Source: Massilia kyonggiensis (GTDB lineage: Bacteria > Pseudomonadota > Gammaproteobacteria > Burkholderiales > Burkholderiaceae_D). Taken from it: 64,000 nt of DNA. The position numbers and the translations under genes were made by a program. This document shows positions 35,082 to 43,353 of the stretch, in pieces. Where the stretch lies: contig NZ_JANUGY010000006.1 of the NCBI RefSeq assembly GCF_024756235.1, positions 124,001-188,000 of the forward strand. The letters are read 5' to 3'. Positions within the stretch are counted from its first letter, which is position 1; the number at the start of each line of letters is the position of its first letter. The notes beneath the pieces are model-generated. The model was not told the origin of the DNA. It was given only the letters and a program-made list of their open reading frames with translations, and searched no databases.

Positions 35082-36124
35082 CCGGCCCGCAGTCGCACGG
35101 CTGATCCCTCGGCGCCCGTGCTGTGCCGCAGCGCCTGCTGCAGCTGCGACAGGCTCATGAACTCGCCGCCGACGCGGTCGCGGAACCACGCGCAGTAATC
35201 GTGCACCGTCGTGATCAGGTCTTCCAGGTCCGCCTCGCTGCGCACGTAGGGCGTATGGCCCGGCATCATCGACGGGCTGTGGTACGTCAGCGAAAAGACC
35301 TGGCAACCGCCGGCCAGCAGCGCCTCGGTCAGGCGGCGCATTTCGGAGCCGGTTGCGACTTCCGGGCTCAGGCGCACGCGCTCGAGCGCACGCGAACGCG
35401 CCAGCACGCTGCCCAGGCGCAGGCGCCGTGCCCAGCGGCGCTGGGCGACGTCGTACAGGCGCGACCCGGCATGGCGCAACCAGCCGCAATACCCGGTCGT
35501 GACCGGCAATTCGAGCAGCTCGCGCCGTCCCGCCTCGAACCAGAACGGATGTTCGTCGTAGGTGCGAAAATCCGGGCCGCCGTCTTCCGTGAAGGCGCTG
35601 TACGGGACGACGGACGCGTCCACTTCGTAACCCAGCGACGCGATCAACTCGGCCGTGTGCGGACCGAGGCCGTAGCGGCCGGCCTTGAAGGCGCGCGGCT
35701 GGCGGCCGAACGCGTCGGCGATGGTCTCGGTCAGCAGGCGCAGCTTGTCGTATTCGAGCTGGCGCGGCAGGTTGCCTCCGTACGAATTGAAATCCGACAG
35801 CGCTTCTTCGTAGGGCGGCGAGACCCAGGGATGCAGGTGGGCACCGATCTCGCAACGTCCGGCATCGAGCAGGCGGCGCAGGGTGGCGACGGCGTCCGGG
35901 GTCGTCGCCACCGGCCAGTCGACCATATAGGTAGGCACGATGCCGAACTTGTCGAACACGCGCGCATGCATCAGCGGCTGGCTGGCGATCGACGTCGTCC
36001 CGATCGCGCTGCGGTTGAACGGCTGGTCCCAGGCGAATTCACCCTCGGTGTCGACGATGACGAGCAGGACCGGACGCTGTCCTGGTGCCAGTTGCGCCGG
36101 CACTTGCTGAGCTTTTTTCAACAT
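35072..36124 (-). CDS. Polysaccharide deacetylase-family protein
   Basis: The 350-residue protein has NodB-like features: VLLVIVDTEGEFAWD (catalytic Asp/Glu), CEIGAHLHPWVSPPYEE (metal His), RAFKAGRYGLG, and a late SLTYHSPSMMPG His motif. It resembles the 31478 protein more than the XrtA deacetylase. The start at 36124 gives a family-like N terminus, although the frame is open to 36247. Single gene on its strand between two plus-strand pairs. It probably deacetylates a polymer sugar; specificity is unknown. Confidence 0.78.
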   Translation of the reverse strand: MLKKAQQVPAQLAPGQRPVLLVIVDTEGEFAWDQPFNRSAIGTTSIASQPLMHARVFDKFGIVPTYMVDWPVATTPDAVATLRRLLDAGRCEIGAHLHPWVSPPYEEALSDFNSYGGNLPRQLEYDKLRLLTETIADAFGRQPRAFKAGRYGLGPHTAELIASLGYEVDASVVPYSAFTEDGGPDFRTYDEHPFWFEAGRRELLELPVTTGYCGWLRHAGSRLYDVAQRRWARRLRLGSVLARSRALERVRLSPEVATGSEMRRLTEALLAGGCQVFSLTYHSPSMMPGHTPYVRSEADLEDLITTVHDYCAWFRDRVGGEFMSLSQLQQALRHSTGAEGSAVRLRAGQH

Positions 36125-36316
36125 TACTTGGGCCGTTAAAAGTATTGCAATCCTAGCACACTGTGTTTGTCGTCCGGAAATCAATCGTGCGACACGACGG
36201 CATGTCCGTTTGCCCCCGCCACACACGCTTACGCTGCGGCGCAACATGTGAAATTAATTGATGAGCTATAATTTTGTGCTAAATATTGCAACTTCGCATT
36301 AGGACCGGAGAACAGG

Positions 36317-37459
36317 GTGCCCCCAGCGGACAAGCCAGGAATCGTATTCACGATGCGTTATCCCGACGATACGGGCTACGTATGGAATTTCACCGCCGCC
36401 GTGCGCGACCGGGCGAGTGCCGACCTGCGCGAACAGGCGAACGTGTACATGGCGTTTCCGAAGCTGTCCGGCAATCCCAGCTACCAGCCGAAGAATCTGC
36501 AACCCGTCGAGTTGGATTGCTACGACAATTCGCCGGCTGGCCGCGCTGCGATCGAACAATTCGTGCGCACCCATAACGTAAAAGTCATGGTGTTCATGAG
36601 CGCCCTGTCGAATACCGTGTGCCTGGACCTGCTGCGCCGCCTGGGCGTGCGCACCATCAACACGGAAAACGACAGCTTCGACCCGCGCCAGCGCGACGGC
36701 GCGGCCAAGAAAATCGCGAAATTCCTGCTGCGGCGCGTGCTGCGCTTGCAACAGCACGACTTGCACCTGGCCAATTCCGTCGCCCAGGAAGAGTTCCTGC
36801 TGAATTACCAGAAGCTGCCGCGCGACAAGGTCATCCTGATGCGCAATTCGGTCGATTCGGTCAAGTTTTACCCAGGCGACCGCGCTGCCGCGCGCGCGCA
36901 ACTGGGCCTGGACCAGGAGCGTTTCTGGATCCTGGCCGTCGCGCAGGCGCGACCGGAAAAGCGCGTGGACCGGCTGTTGCAGGTGGTACGCGACGTCATC
37001 GACGCGCGCCCCGATAAACGTATCGGCTTCGTCTACGTGGGCGACGGCCCGCCGGCCGTGCAATGGCAACAGCTCGCGCGCGACCTCGGCCTGGCCGACG
37101 TGTGCGTGTTCGCCGGCCGCCAGAACGATCTCGTGCCCTACTACCGCGCCGCCGACCTGCTCGTGCACGCGGCCGAGCGCGAAAGCTTCGGCAATGCGAT
37201 CGTCGAGGCGATGGCCTGCGGCATCCCCGTCGTCGCCAGCGCGGCGCTGGGACCGAAGGAAACCATCCTCGACGGCAAGACCGGCGCCGTGATCGGCCTG
37301 GACGATTTTGCGGGCTTCACGCAGGCCGTGCTGCGCTATGTCGACGATCCGGAAATGACAAAAATGCATGGAAACAACGCGCGTGCGCACGTCGATACCG
37401 CATATAATGTTGTGCGTCAAAGCAAGGAGTTCGCTGCACATATCGCGCGGTTCCTTTGA
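36317..37459 (+). CDS. Glycosyltransferase family 4 protein
   Basis: A 380-residue GT-B enzyme. LMRNSVDSVKFYPGDR is the linker motif, VAQARPEKRVDRLLQV the C-domain start, and AERESFGNAIVEAMACGIPVV the nucleotide-sugar site with the E-x7-E pattern. The start is GTG at 36317, with GGAG 8 bases upstream; no in-frame ATG precedes the conserved sequence. A TATAAT element at 36267-36272 is a possible -10 box. It extends the repeat unit or a side chain. Confidence 0.83.
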   Translation: MPPADKPGIVFTMRYPDDTGYVWNFTAAVRDRASADLREQANVYMAFPKLSGNPSYQPKNLQPVELDCYDNSPAGRAAIEQFVRTHNVKVMVFMSALSNTVCLDLLRRLGVRTINTENDSFDPRQRDGAAKKIAKFLLRRVLRLQQHDLHLANSVAQEEFLLNYQKLPRDKVILMRNSVDSVKFYPGDRAAARAQLGLDQERFWILAVAQARPEKRVDRLLQVVRDVIDARPDKRIGFVYVGDGPPAVQWQQLARDLGLADVCVFAGRQNDLVPYYRAADLLVHAAERESFGNAIVEAMACGIPVVASAALGPKETILDGKTGAVIGLDDFAGFTQAVLRYVDDPEMTKMHGNNARAHVDTAYNVVRQSKEFAAHIARFL

Positions 37460-37514
37460 TCGCCCAACCAACGCGTGCTTTGAATTTGATCAGCAGAAAA
37501 GGGAGTCCAGAGGA

Positions 37515-38438
37515 ATGTCTTTAGTCGAGAGGGTGGTCCAGCGCATCAGGCGAGACTATTTCCGATGGCAGTACCAGAAAGTCGCACGCCAGATCCTGGA
37601 CACCCGCCCGGTCAAGCGCGGCGACCTGCCCTTCACGCTGCTGTCGATGGTGCACCAGCGCGACGTGCATTCCTACCTGGTCGCGGTCAAGTCGTTCACG
37701 CATTTCCTGAATCCGTCCCGCATCGTCGTCGTGTGCGATCCGTCGATCGACGAGAACGACCGCGCCGTGCTGAAACATCACCTGCCGCACGTGACCCTGC
37801 GCGAGGCGCATGAATTCACCCATCCAGACATCCCGCGCGGCGGCACCTGGGAGCGCCTGTTCGCGATTTCCGGCTATGCGCTGGACAGCTACGTCATCCA
37901 GCTGGATGCCGACACGCTGACCATGCAGCCGATCCCGGAAGTCCTGCACGCCATCCAGACCGGCGCCGGCTTCGTGCTGGGCGAAATCCCGGACACGCCG
38001 ATCCGCCCGCTGGACGCGGTACGCGCCCACGCGCTGCCGAAGGTCAAGCCGGGCGCGCACATCCAGACGCTGTCGGAAGCCGAGATGGCCAACGTCGGCC
38101 TGCCGAACGATGCCCGCTACGTGCGCGGCTGCTCGGGCTTCACCGGTTTCCCGCCGTCGACGACGATGCGCGAGCACCTGCTCGACTTCTCGCGCCGCAT
38201 GAAGGGCAAGCTGGGCGACGACTGGAAACGCTGGGGCACCGAACAGGTGACCTCGAACTACCTGGTGGCGAACGCGTTCGCCGCGACATCGCTGCCGTTC
38301 CCGAAATACGGCACGCCCGACTGCGCCACGGCGGAGACGGCGTTCTTCCACTTCATCGGGCCGATGCGCTTCATCAACAACAAGTACAAGACGACGTCGC
38401 GCCAGGCCATCCACCTGATCTCCAACGCGCCGGCCTGA
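37515..38438 (+). CDS. GT-A-like glycosyltransferase or hypothetical polysaccharide protein
   Basis: I do not recognise a named family for this 307-residue protein. It has a GT-A-like layout: an N-terminal strand FTLLSMVHQRDVHSYLVA, SRIVVVCDPSIDENDR, and a D-x-D motif in YVIQLDADTLTM (about 131-142) as used for UDP-sugar metal binding. Later it has VRGCSGFTGFP and HFIGPMRFINNKY. A basic N-terminal helix (RVVQRIRRDYFRWQYQKVAR) suggests membrane or partner contact. It follows a GT4 gene by 55 bases and precedes the flippase, supporting a role in polymer synthesis. Its last codons form half of a terminator stem. Confidence 0.65.
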   Translation: MSLVERVVQRIRRDYFRWQYQKVARQILDTRPVKRGDLPFTLLSMVHQRDVHSYLVAVKSFTHFLNPSRIVVVCDPSIDENDRAVLKHHLPHVTLREAHEFTHPDIPRGGTWERLFAISGYALDSYVIQLDADTLTMQPIPEVLHAIQTGAGFVLGEIPDTPIRPLDAVRAHALPKVKPGAHIQTLSEAEMANVGLPNDARYVRGCSGFTGFPPSTTMREHLLDFSRRMKGKLGDDWKRWGTEQVTSNYLVANAFAATSLPFPKYGTPDCATAETAFFHFIGPMRFINNKYKTTSRQAIHLISNAPA

Positions 38439-38455
38439 TCTCCGGCGCGTTTTTT
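38424..38455 (+). terminator. Intrinsic terminator overlapping the 3' end of the 37515 gene
   Basis: A 10-bp perfect stem (AACGCGCCGG / CCGGCGCGTT) with an 8-base loop that contains the TGA stop, followed by TTTTT. It ends 20 bases before the flippase start, so some readthrough would be needed for the flippase unless it has its own promoter. Confidence 0.75.
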
Positions 38456-38474
38456 CCCTCCCGGTTGCCCTGTC

Positions 38475-39935
38475 ATGGCTGATTTGCGTCGTTCGCTGGT
38501 CATCAACTTTTTCGCGACCTCGGGCACCAGGATCCTGCAATTCGTCGTCAGCATCCTGCTGGCCCGGATCCTGAGCCCGAGCGAGATCGGCATCTATTCG
38601 ATGACGGTCGTGTTCGTCAACTTCGCGCAGGTCTTCCGCGATTTCGGCGTCACCTATTACCTGCAGCGCGAACCCGACCTCGACAACGACAAGATCCGCT
38701 CGGCGACGGGCGTCGTGTTCACGACGTCCTGGGTCATCGCGGCCGCCCTGTTCGCGGCCAGCGGCTGGCTCGGCACGTGGTTCAAGGAACCGGGCATCGT
38801 CCCCGTCATGCGCGTGCTGGCGATCGGCTTCGTGTTCATCCCGTTCGGCACCGTCACGGGCGCCCTGCTCGCCCGTAACTACGAGGCCCGGAAGCAGGCC
38901 ATCGTCCACGTGGTCGGCACCGTGTGCTTCTGCGCCAGCACGCTGATCCTCGGCGAGATGGGCTTCGGCGCCATGGCGATGGCCTACGGTAACCTGATCA
39001 ACATCCTCGCCTGCGGCATCGCCTACATACCGCTGCGCCCGAAAGGCATGCCGTGGCTGCCGGGCTTCCGCCACTGGAAGAGCGTCGCCCACTTCGGCAT
39101 CGGTTCCCTCGTGACGAACTGCGCGACGACGCTGAACAACTCGATCCCCGACATCCTGCTCGGCAAGCTGGGGTCGGCGCGCCACGTGGGCCTGCTGAGC
39201 CGCGCGAATTCCACCGTGTCAATCTTCAGCTACGTGGCCGGTTCGACGATGAACTACGGCGCCATCCCCTATCTGGCCCAGACCTGGCACAAAGGCGAAT
39301 CGCTGGCGCCGATCCTCGCCCGCTCGACCCTGCTGCTGACCGGCATCGGCTGGACCGCGCTCGCGCTGACGGCCGTGCTCGGCCAGGACATCGTCGTCGC
39401 CCTGTACGGCGCCAAATGGCTGGAATCCGTGCCGGCGATCCTGCCGCTGGTGCTGGCGGCCGCGCTGACCCTCGCCTTCAACTACATCCCGATGGCGGTG
39501 ACGGCGATCGGCAAGCCGTACCTGAGCGCGTTCCCGCTGATCGTCACCCTGGCGACCCGCATCCTGTTCGGCGTGCTGCTGTACGACGGCAGCCTGAGCG
39601 GATTCGCCTGGGCGCTGCTGCTGGCAACGGTCGTCAGCGCCCCCGTCACCGCGATCCAGCAGAGCCGCTATTTCGGCTTCACGACCGGCATGATGCTGCG
39701 CGCCCTGCTGCCCAGCGCCATCGTGGCGGCGGGCACCGGCGCCGTCGCCTGGATGCTGGCGCTGCTGCTGCCGGCGTCCATCCCGGCCATGGCGCGCCTG
39801 CTCGTGATGCTGCTGCCGCTGGCCCTGACCTGGTACCTGCTGCTGCGCGCCACCCGCCACGAACTGGCGGGCGAAGTGCACCGCCTGGCCGCACCGTTGA
39901 AAGCCCGGCTGGCCCTGTTGCGTCCGAATGTATAA
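38475..39935 (+). CDS. Oligosaccharide flippase (Wzx-like)
   Basis: A 486-residue membrane protein with about 12-14 helices, starting LRRSLVINFFATSGTRILQF and LLARILSPSEIGIYSM, the N-terminal signature of polysaccharide transporters (MATE/Wzx type). It would move the lipid-linked repeat unit across the inner membrane. It is the only flippase-like gene in the window, whereas no clear Wzy polymerase is visible. Upstream lies a strong terminator; downstream the ACP gene follows after 42 bases. Confidence 0.88.
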   Translation: MADLRRSLVINFFATSGTRILQFVVSILLARILSPSEIGIYSMTVVFVNFAQVFRDFGVTYYLQREPDLDNDKIRSATGVVFTTSWVIAAALFAASGWLGTWFKEPGIVPVMRVLAIGFVFIPFGTVTGALLARNYEARKQAIVHVVGTVCFCASTLILGEMGFGAMAMAYGNLINILACGIAYIPLRPKGMPWLPGFRHWKSVAHFGIGSLVTNCATTLNNSIPDILLGKLGSARHVGLLSRANSTVSIFSYVAGSTMNYGAIPYLAQTWHKGESLAPILARSTLLLTGIGWTALALTAVLGQDIVVALYGAKWLESVPAILPLVLAAALTLAFNYIPMAVTAIGKPYLSAFPLIVTLATRILFGVLLYDGSLSGFAWALLLATVVSAPVTAIQQSRYFGFTTGMMLRALLPSAIVAAGTGAVAWMLALLLPASIPAMARLLVMLLPLALTWYLLLRATRHELAGEVHRLAAPLKARLALLRPNV

Positions 39936-39977
39936 TCGACCGCTCGCCCCATCGGGGCGTGGCGCTTACTGAACCGA

Positions 39978-40238
39978 ATGACCATCATGACGTATCTCGA
40001 CGAAGTCAAAGCGACCCTGATCGACGTGCTGAGCCTGGGCGACGCCGGCCAGCGCCTGAACGCCGACTCTCCCCTGCTGGGCAGCCTGCCCGAACTCGAC
40101 TCGATGGCCGTCGTCAGCCTGATCGGCGCCCTCGAAGAACGCTTCGGCATCGCCATCGACGACGACGACCTGAGCGCCAGCACCTTCGAAACCCTCGGCA
40201 GCCTGGCCGACTTCGTGGCCGCGAAACGCGCCGAATGA
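39978..40238 (+). CDS. Acyl carrier protein, exosortase A-associated
   Basis: An 86-residue ACP with the phosphopantetheine attachment serine in PELDSMAVVSLIGALEE (Ser at about 42), followed by an acidic helix IDDDDLSAS. It corresponds to the small ACP that accompanies the acyl-CoA ligase and PLP decarboxylase in XrtA loci. The start could also be the ATG at 39987. It overlaps the next gene by ATGA. A TATAAT at 39930-39935 and a CGCCCC / GGGGCG hairpin (39946-39960) precede it. Confidence 0.88.
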   Translation: MTIMTYLDEVKATLIDVLSLGDAGQRLNADSPLLGSLPELDSMAVVSLIGALEERFGIAIDDDDLSASTFETLGSLADFVAAKRAE

Positions 40239-41086
40239 CGTCGGAGCACGCCGAGGTGGACACGGAACCGTTCTTCCTCGGCAGCGGCGCGGACCGGCGC
40301 TTCTGCCTGTTCCACCGCCCCGCGGGCACCTGCCGCGGCGCCGTCCTGTACGTGCCGCCGTTCGCCGAAGAACTCAACCGCACCCGCCGCATGGCCGCCC
40401 TCGGCGCACGCCGCCTGGCCGCGCATGGGTATGGCGTGCTGCAGATCGACCTGCTCGGCACCGGCGACAGCGCCGGCGACTTCGCGGACGCCCGCTGGAA
40501 CCTGTGGAAACACGACCTGGACACGGCTGCCGCCTGGCTGCGCGCACGCGTCGATGCCCCGCTCACGCTGTGGGGCCTGCGCCTCGGCGCGCTGCTCGCC
40601 CTCGACTTTGCGCGCACGACGGACGTCCCCCTCGCGCCCATGCTGCTGTGGCAGCCGGTGGCCGCAGGATCCACGTACCTGACCCAGTTCCTGCGCCTGC
40701 GCACGGCGCACGCGATGCTGGGCGAAGACGCCGCCGCGCAGAGCGGCACGAAGGTGCTGCGCGCCGCGCTGCAGGCCGGGGAGACGCTGGAAATCGCCGG
40801 CTACGATCTCACGCCCGGACTCGCGCTGGCCATCGACGCCCTGCCCGCGCCCGACGCGATGGTGCCGCCCGTGCCCGCGCACTGGTTCGAGGTGCTCGGC
40901 GCGCCGGGCCAGGCGCCGGGTCCCGCTGCCGCCCGCGTCAAGGCGGCGTGGGAAGCGCACGGCACACCGCTGCATGTCCACACGGTGACGGGCGCGCCGT
41001 TCTGGGCCACGACGGGCATCTCGACCTGTCCCGCCCTGCTCGACGCGACCGTCGGCGCCACCCTGGAGCGCGCCCATGTCGTATGA
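40235..41086 (+). CDS. Alpha/beta hydrolase-fold protein, exosortase A system hydrolase 2
   Basis: The 283-residue protein follows the alpha/beta hydrolase layout: an oxyanion-region VLYVPPFAEELNRTRRM, the GYGVLQIDLLGTGDSAG strand, and the nucleophile-elbow position WGLRLGALLAL. The elbow reads G-L-R-L-G, with Arg where Ser or Cys is normally found, so the usual nucleophile is missing. It matches the exosortase A-associated hydrolase 2 type (TIGR03101). It overlaps ACP by four bases and hydrolase 1 by 11. It may be a non-catalytic or differently acting partner. Confidence 0.85.
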   Translation: MTSEHAEVDTEPFFLGSGADRRFCLFHRPAGTCRGAVLYVPPFAEELNRTRRMAALGARRLAAHGYGVLQIDLLGTGDSAGDFADARWNLWKHDLDTAAAWLRARVDAPLTLWGLRLGALLALDFARTTDVPLAPMLLWQPVAAGSTYLTQFLRLRTAHAMLGEDAAAQSGTKVLRAALQAGETLEIAGYDLTPGLALAIDALPAPDAMVPPVPAHWFEVLGAPGQAPGPAAARVKAAWEAHGTPLHVHTVTGAPFWATTGISTCPALLDATVGATLERAHVV

Positions 41087-41930
41087 AGAACGCGCCCTGG
41101 CGTTCCGCTGCGGCGACGCGGCGCTGGTCGGCATCGCCAGCATCCCCGCGGGTGAGTGTTCGCGCGGGGTGCTGGTCGTCGTCGGCGGACCGCAATACCG
41201 TGTCGGCAGCCACCGCCAGTTCGCCCTGCTGGCGCGCGACCTGGCGGAACACGGCATCGCCGCCATGCGCTTCGATTACCGCGGCATGGGCGACAGCGAC
41301 GGCGAGGAACGCGACTTCGAAGCGATCCAGGACGACATCCGCGCCGCGCTCGACGCCTTCGTCGAGGCCGTGCCGGGCCTGACTGAGGTCGTGCTGTGGG
41401 GCCTGTGCGACGGCGCGTCGGCGGCCGCGATGTATGCGCCGGGCGATGCGCGCGTGCGCGGCCTCGTGCTGCTGAACCCCTGGGTGCGCACGGACGACGG
41501 CGTCGCCCGCACGACGCTGAAACATCATTACCGCGACCGCCTGCGCGACCCGGCGTTCTGGCGCAAGCTGGCGCGCGGACAGTTCGACTACGCGGGCTCG
41601 CTGTCGTCGATGCTGAAACTCGTGCGCACCGCGTTCGCGGGGCCTGCGTCTTCACGGGATGAGCCGGTCTCGCTGCCCGAGCGGATGCGCCAGAGCCTGC
41701 ACGGGTTCCAGGGCCATACCCTGCTCGTGATCGGCGGCGCCGACCTGACGGGCCGCGAATTCTGCGATGTGGCCGGTTCGACGCCGGCCTGGAAGCGCCT
41801 CCTCGCCGCGCCGCGCGTGACGTGGCGGCGCATCGAGGAGGCCGACCACACGTTCTCGCGCCGCGCGTGGCGCGACCAGGTGGCCGCCTGGACCCGCGAA
41901 TGGGTCAAGGCTTTGCCAGGCACTCCGTAA
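41076..41930 (+). CDS. Alpha/beta hydrolase, exosortase A system hydrolase 1
   Basis: This 284-residue alpha/beta hydrolase has VVVGGPQYRVGSHRQF (oxyanion region), MRFDYRGMGDSDG, the nucleophile elbow LWGLCDGASAAA with Cys as likely nucleophile (G-L-C-D-G), and a C-terminal EEADHTFSRRAWRD with Asp/His. It belongs to the exosortase A-associated hydrolase 1 type (TIGR03100). Together with hydrolase 2, ACP, ligase and decarboxylase it forms an acyl-processing module of unknown product. The 3' end overlaps the convergent beta-helix gene by 26 bases. Confidence 0.87.
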   Translation: MSYEERALAFRCGDAALVGIASIPAGECSRGVLVVVGGPQYRVGSHRQFALLARDLAEHGIAAMRFDYRGMGDSDGEERDFEAIQDDIRAALDAFVEAVPGLTEVVLWGLCDGASAAAMYAPGDARVRGLVLLNPWVRTDDGVARTTLKHHYRDRLRDPAFWRKLARGQFDYAGSLSSMLKLVRTAFAGPASSRDEPVSLPERMRQSLHGFQGHTLLVIGGADLTGREFCDVAGSTPAWKRLLAAPRVTWRRIEEADHTFSRRAWRDQVAAWTREWVKALPGTP

Positions 41931-43353
41931 AGCGGGCAAACGCCCCATAGACGGCGGGCGTGGCCCGTTTGGTGCCGCACAGGTCGAGCGCCTCCGCCGG
42001 CCGTTCTCCCTCGTCCGCTTCGGCGCGCAGCGGCGCGTCGTCGCGCCACGTAAGATCGCCGGCTTCGGGCGCGCGGAACAGGCCGCGCACGGGGTGACTG
42101 CCCAGGTAGGCACGCCACAGCGGCGTCGCGCGGTTGTCGCCCAAGTGCACGATGCCGCCGTCGCGCCCGCGGATCGGACCGTCGACGAGGTTGCCGTCCA
42201 CGTACGCGCTGCTGGCCGGATAGCGCACGTCGATGCCCGTCGTGTCGATGAGCGTGTTGTCGAAGATCTTGCTCCCCGCCGCTTCGTTCAGGTAGATGCC
42301 CGCATCGGAACAGCCGACGATCAGGTTGGCGCGCACGGTGCTGCCCTCCTGTTCCGTGATGCAGCGGCCGTCGCGGCAGAATTGCGTGCCCGTGCCGCCG
42401 CCGCCCAGCGACAGCCCGACGCGCTGCCCCGGCAGGCCGCGCAACATCTGCTCGCACCACACGACGTTGCGCTCGAAGACGTTGTTCTTGCCGGCGCCCT
42501 TGGCATAGGCGCCGTAGCTGACCTGGTTGCCTTCGCCCTTGACGAAGTCGGTGATCAGGTTCTCGCGCACCGTCCAGCCGCTGGCCGTCACGATGTCGAT
42601 CGGCGTCACCGGCTTCGTCGTCGTGCGCACGTGCGTGGCGGTCAGGGTCGTGTGCTCGATCAGGCCGTCGTCCGGGAAGCGTCCGTCGAATGCGTTGATC
42701 TTGAAGTGCGCGTTGAAGTCGCGGATCGTGTTGTTGACGCTCGCGAAGTGGTGGCCGTTGCCGACGATGTGGAAGGCATGTTCGCAGTCGTCGTCGGCCG
42801 GGCACGTGCCGTCGATGTTCAGGTTTTCGAAGCGCCAGTACGGCGCGCCGACGACGAAGCCCTCGAGCGTCTGGAGTTCGATGTGCACGGTGCCCGGCTG
42901 GGCCGCGCGCACGACGATGGGCGCATCGGCACGGCCGGCACGCGGCACGTTGATGCCCTTGCCCTGGAACCGGTAGGTGCCCGGCGCCAGCGTGATGACG
43001 TCGCCCGGAGCAGCCTGCAGCAGCGCCGCGCTCAAGGCCTCGGGCGTCGCGACCTGGATGCCGGCGCCGTCCCGCCCGGCGGGCCGCGGCTGGGCGCCCG
43101 CGACGAGCGCAAGCCGCGCCGGCTGCAAGTCGGCGCTGCCGCGGTCGAGCGACGTCAGGATCGCGGCGACGCGGCGTCCCGTGTGTTCGATGAGCGGATT
43201 GTGGCCGCTGCTGCGCTTTTCGATGTACGGCGCGAGCGTACGCGGCGCGCGGCCGACGTGGTCGATGGCGGCCAGCAGGACGCCGCCCGACACGACGGCG
43301 AGCACGCCCACGGCCAGCAGGCCGCGGCGCGCGAGCTTTGCGGCCGCGCTCAC
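41905..43353 (-). CDS. Secreted right-handed parallel beta-helix protein
   Basis: A 482-residue protein with an N-terminal membrane or signal segment (LARRGLLAVGVLAVVSGGVLL), then a parallel beta-helix of the chondroitinase B/alginate lyase type: PGTYRFQGKGINVP, FENLNIDG, and repeated N-x-I/F-x-D-N/F turns such as VNNTIRDFN. It probably acts on a polysaccharide (lyase or epimerase) in the periplasm. It uses a GTG start that overlaps the PrsR stop (GTGA), so it is translated with the regulators. No clear catalytic set can be assigned. Confidence 0.75.
   Translation of the reverse strand: MSAAAKLARRGLLAVGVLAVVSGGVLLAAIDHVGRAPRTLAPYIEKRSSGHNPLIEHTGRRVAAILTSLDRGSADLQPARLALVAGAQPRPAGRDGAGIQVATPEALSAALLQAAPGDVITLAPGTYRFQGKGINVPRAGRADAPIVVRAAQPGTVHIELQTLEGFVVGAPYWRFENLNIDGTCPADDDCEHAFHIVGNGHHFASVNNTIRDFNAHFKINAFDGRFPDDGLIEHTTLTATHVRTTTKPVTPIDIVTASGWTVRENLITDFVKGEGNQVSYGAYAKGAGKNNVFERNVVWCEQMLRGLPGQRVGLSLGGGGTGTQFCRDGRCITEQEGSTVRANLIVGCSDAGIYLNEAAGSKIFDNTLIDTTGIDVRYPASSAYVDGNLVDGPIRGRDGGIVHLGDNRATPLWRAYLGSHPVRGLFRAPEAGDLTWRDDAPLRAEADEGERPAEALDLCGTKRATPAVYGAFARFTECLAKP

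Noticed and set aside
36186..36206. Sigma-54-like CGGCATGTCCGTTTGC upstream of the GT4 gene at 36317
   Set aside because: GG and GC are 11 bases apart instead of 10, which sigma-54 promoters do not tolerate.
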